22,671 nt of DNA from an uncultured Eubacteriales bacterium. Its GTDB lineage: Bacteria; Bacillota; Clostridia; Oscillospirales; Oscillospiraceae. The position numbers were made by a program, and so were the translations under genes. Positions 21,433 to 22,671 of the stretch are shown here, piece by piece. The notes under the pieces are model-generated. The model saw nothing but the letters and a program-made list of their open reading frames with translations. It did no database searches and was not told the DNA's origin. Location of the stretch: positions 1-22,671 of the forward strand of contig URQA01000029.1 in assembly GCA_900549885.1 (NCBI GenBank). Direction: 5' to 3'. The number at the start of each line of letters is the position of its first letter. Position 1 is the first letter of the stretch.

Positions 21433-21828
21433 ATGAAGCATACGGGGTTTACGCTGAGCAGGAATGAGTGGCTGGTCATGGAGGCGCTGTGGGAACACCC
21501 CTCCACCCTCATGGAGCTGGTGCGTCAGCTGGGGCAGGAGCCCCCCGGCTGGGCCAAAAGCACCACTGCCACTATGGTCCGGCGCATGGAGGAAAAGGGC
21601 CTCATCCGCCATGAGGCTGGCAGCAAGGCACGGGTGTACCACCCGGCCCTATCCCGGGATGAGACCGCCCTGGCCGAGACCCGCACCCTGCTGGACAAAG
21701 CCTTTGACGGCAGCGTGGGCCTGCTGGTCAACACCCTCATCCAGCAGAACTCCCTGACTCAGTCCGACCTGGACGGCCTGTACGAGATCCTGCGGCAGGC
21801 GGAGGAGGGAGAGGAGGAGTCAAAATGA
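21433..21828 (+). CDS. blaI: BlaI/MecI-family transcriptional repressor
   Basis: A 131-residue winged-helix repressor of the BlaI/MecI/CopY family. The DNA-binding domain is at about 8-75: LSRNEWLVMEALWEHPSTL, then STTATMVRRMEEKGLIRHEA, with the wing ending SKARVYHPAL. The C-terminal helices (about 80-125) form the dimer and the cleavage-sensitive region in relatives. The ATG at 21433 has GGAGGG seven bases upstream. The stop overlaps the M56 gene as ATGA, the classic blaI-blaR1 type arrangement in which the membrane protein triggers loss of the repressor. The two palindromes at its promoter suggest autorepression. The regulated targets beyond this operon are not visible, and no beta-lactamase gene is in the window. 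Confidence 0.94.
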   Translation: MKHTGFTLSRNEWLVMEALWEHPSTLMELVRQLGQEPPGWAKSTTATMVRRMEEKGLIRHEAGSKARVYHPALSRDETALAETRTLLDKAFDGSVGLLVNTLIQQNSLTQSDLDGLYEILRQAEEGEEESK

Positions 21829-22671
21829 CCGTGTGGCTGCTGTCCACCTGTGTGCTAATCGCCGTGCTGATGCTGCTGCGGCGGGCGCTGCGGGGCAGGG
21901 CGGACCCCCGGCTGGTGTACGCCCTGTGGCTGCTGGCTGCGGTTCGTGTCCTGGTACCGGGTTCCCTGTTCGACCTGCCGGTGTCCGTATCCGGCCTGGC
22001 GGAGAGCGCCGGGGTGACCCAAGCGGTAGAGGACGCACGCTATGCCACCCAGAGAGAGGAGACCTATGGCTCCAAACATTCCGGACAGGCGGACGTGGAG
22101 GACATCCACGGCCTGGAGGACATGGACTGGGTCCGGCGGGAGAGCTGGCTGGGATCCCAGAACATCACCGACGTGGAGGTGGTGGATGCCCAGGAGGTGC
22201 CGGCGGAGGAGGCCGGGGGAGACCCGGACAGCGGCAGCACCTATGTGCGCCTGGAGCTGGAGGTCACCCGGGACCGATTCGCCTTCCTGCGCTACATCTG
22301 GTACGCCGGCATCGCTCTGGTGGCAGTGTGGTTCCTCTTTGTCAATCTGCGCTTTGCCCGGCGGCTGCGGAGGCAGGGCGTGCCCTACACCGAGGGGCTG
22401 CCCATGGACTGCCCCCTGCCGGTGTATGTGGTGGACGGCTTGTCCACCCCCTGTCTGGCCGGGCTGTTCCGGCCTGCCATCTACCTCAACCGGGCCGCCC
22501 TGAACAGCGGCCACCTGGACCACATCCTCACCCATGAGCTGGTCCACTACCGCCACCGGGACCACTGGTGGGCGGTGGCGCGGTGCGCCTGCCTGGCGGT
22601 GCAGTGGTTCAACCCCCTGGTGTGGGCGGCGGCCTACCTGTCCCGGCAGGACTGCGAGACCGCCTGCGACG
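21825..22671 (+). CDS. M56-family (BlaR1/MecR1-like) membrane metallopeptidase sensor, N-terminal part
   Basis: The first 282 codons of a BlaR1-like membrane protein; the C-terminal part, including any sensor domain, is beyond the window. Hydrophobic helices lie at about 2-19, 30-48 and 155-175. The M56 zinc-protease domain follows, with HELVH at 237-241 in the stretch THELVHYRHRDHWW, and the later Glu278 in CETACD as the probable third ligand. VYVVDGLSTPCLAGLFRPAIY (about 200-220) is the typical segment before the motif. The loop between the second and third helices (about 50-153) is roughly 105 residues, acidic, and longer than the roughly 50-residue loop of BlaR1. It is translationally coupled to blaI. 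Whether it senses beta-lactams or another wall signal cannot be decided. Confidence 0.9.
   Translation, partial: MTVWLLSTCVLIAVLMLLRRALRGRADPRLVYALWLLAAVRVLVPGSLFDLPVSVSGLAESAGVTQAVEDARYATQREETYGSKHSGQADVEDIHGLEDMDWVRRESWLGSQNITDVEVVDAQEVPAEEAGGDPDSGSTYVRLELEVTRDRFAFLRYIWYAGIALVAVWFLFVNLRFARRLRRQGVPYTEGLPMDCPLPVYVVDGLSTPCLAGLFRPAIYLNRAALNSGHLDHILTHELVHYRHRDHWWAVARCACLAVQWFNPLVWAAAYLSRQDCETACD

Overview
The window looks like chromosomal DNA of a spore-forming, low-oxygen Firmicute of class Clostridia, most likely a GC-rich Oscillospiraceae-type gut bacterium of the Flavonifractor/Pseudoflavonifractor/Intestinimonas kind. That placement is inference. It rests on the GC-rich codon use, strong AGGAGG-type ribosome binding sites, sigma-A-like promoters, and families typical of Firmicutes (SpoVB-like flippase, YlmH, DUF896/YnzC, YtvI, YmdB, YhaO/YhaN, DUF3842, BlaI/M56). 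I see no tRNA, rRNA, CRISPR array, insertion sequence or phage gene. Both ends cut through a gene.

Layout. (1) 1-3042, minus strand: a purine operon reading leftward. It holds purine nucleoside phosphorylase, an 81-residue unknown, an MTA/SAH deaminase (mtaD), then a SpoVB-like lipid-linked-oligosaccharide flippase cut by the window edge. (2) 3105-3727, minus: a single lipoprotein gene with its own perfect 16-bp-stem terminator. (3) 3924-8453, plus: miaB (tRNA ms2i6A methylthiotransferase) with a near-consensus promoter, a 290-bp intergenic element, then mreD and the penicillin-binding protein 2 gene overlapping by 8 bp. A shared bidirectional terminator ends this block. (4) 8458-11743, minus: an ABC half-exporter, a Nudix hydrolase, ylmH and a DUF896 gene, behind a TTGACA/TATACT promoter. 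(5) 11789-15564, plus: an AEC-family carrier, ytvI and a membrane-anchored HtrA protease, ending in a perfect 21-bp-stem hairpin. (6) 15681-21289, minus: ymdB, yhaO, yhaN, a DUF3842 gene, a zinc alcohol dehydrogenase and a 38-residue ORF. The first five are tightly packed or overlapping. (7) 21360-end, plus: a blaI-type repressor overlapping an M56 sensor/protease gene, with two matching palindromes around the promoter.

How the genes work together. The mtaD/punA pair would turn adenosine-type by-products of S-adenosylmethionine use into inosine-type nucleosides and free purine base. MreD and PBP2 belong to the cell-elongation machinery, HtrA to envelope quality control, and BlaI/M56 to a possible cell-wall-stress sensor.

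Most of the window is housekeeping. The most interesting non-standard signal is between miaB and mreD (about 5444-5657). Several long-range complementary segments nest inside each other there. One stem keeps a G-U pair only on the minus strand, and the minus-strand reading ends in a hairpin plus six-T run. This looks like a structured RNA of unknown type, possibly a dispersed repeat. The second point of interest is the five-gene operon joining YmdB, the SbcCD-like pair YhaO/YhaN, DUF3842 and an alcohol dehydrogenase.
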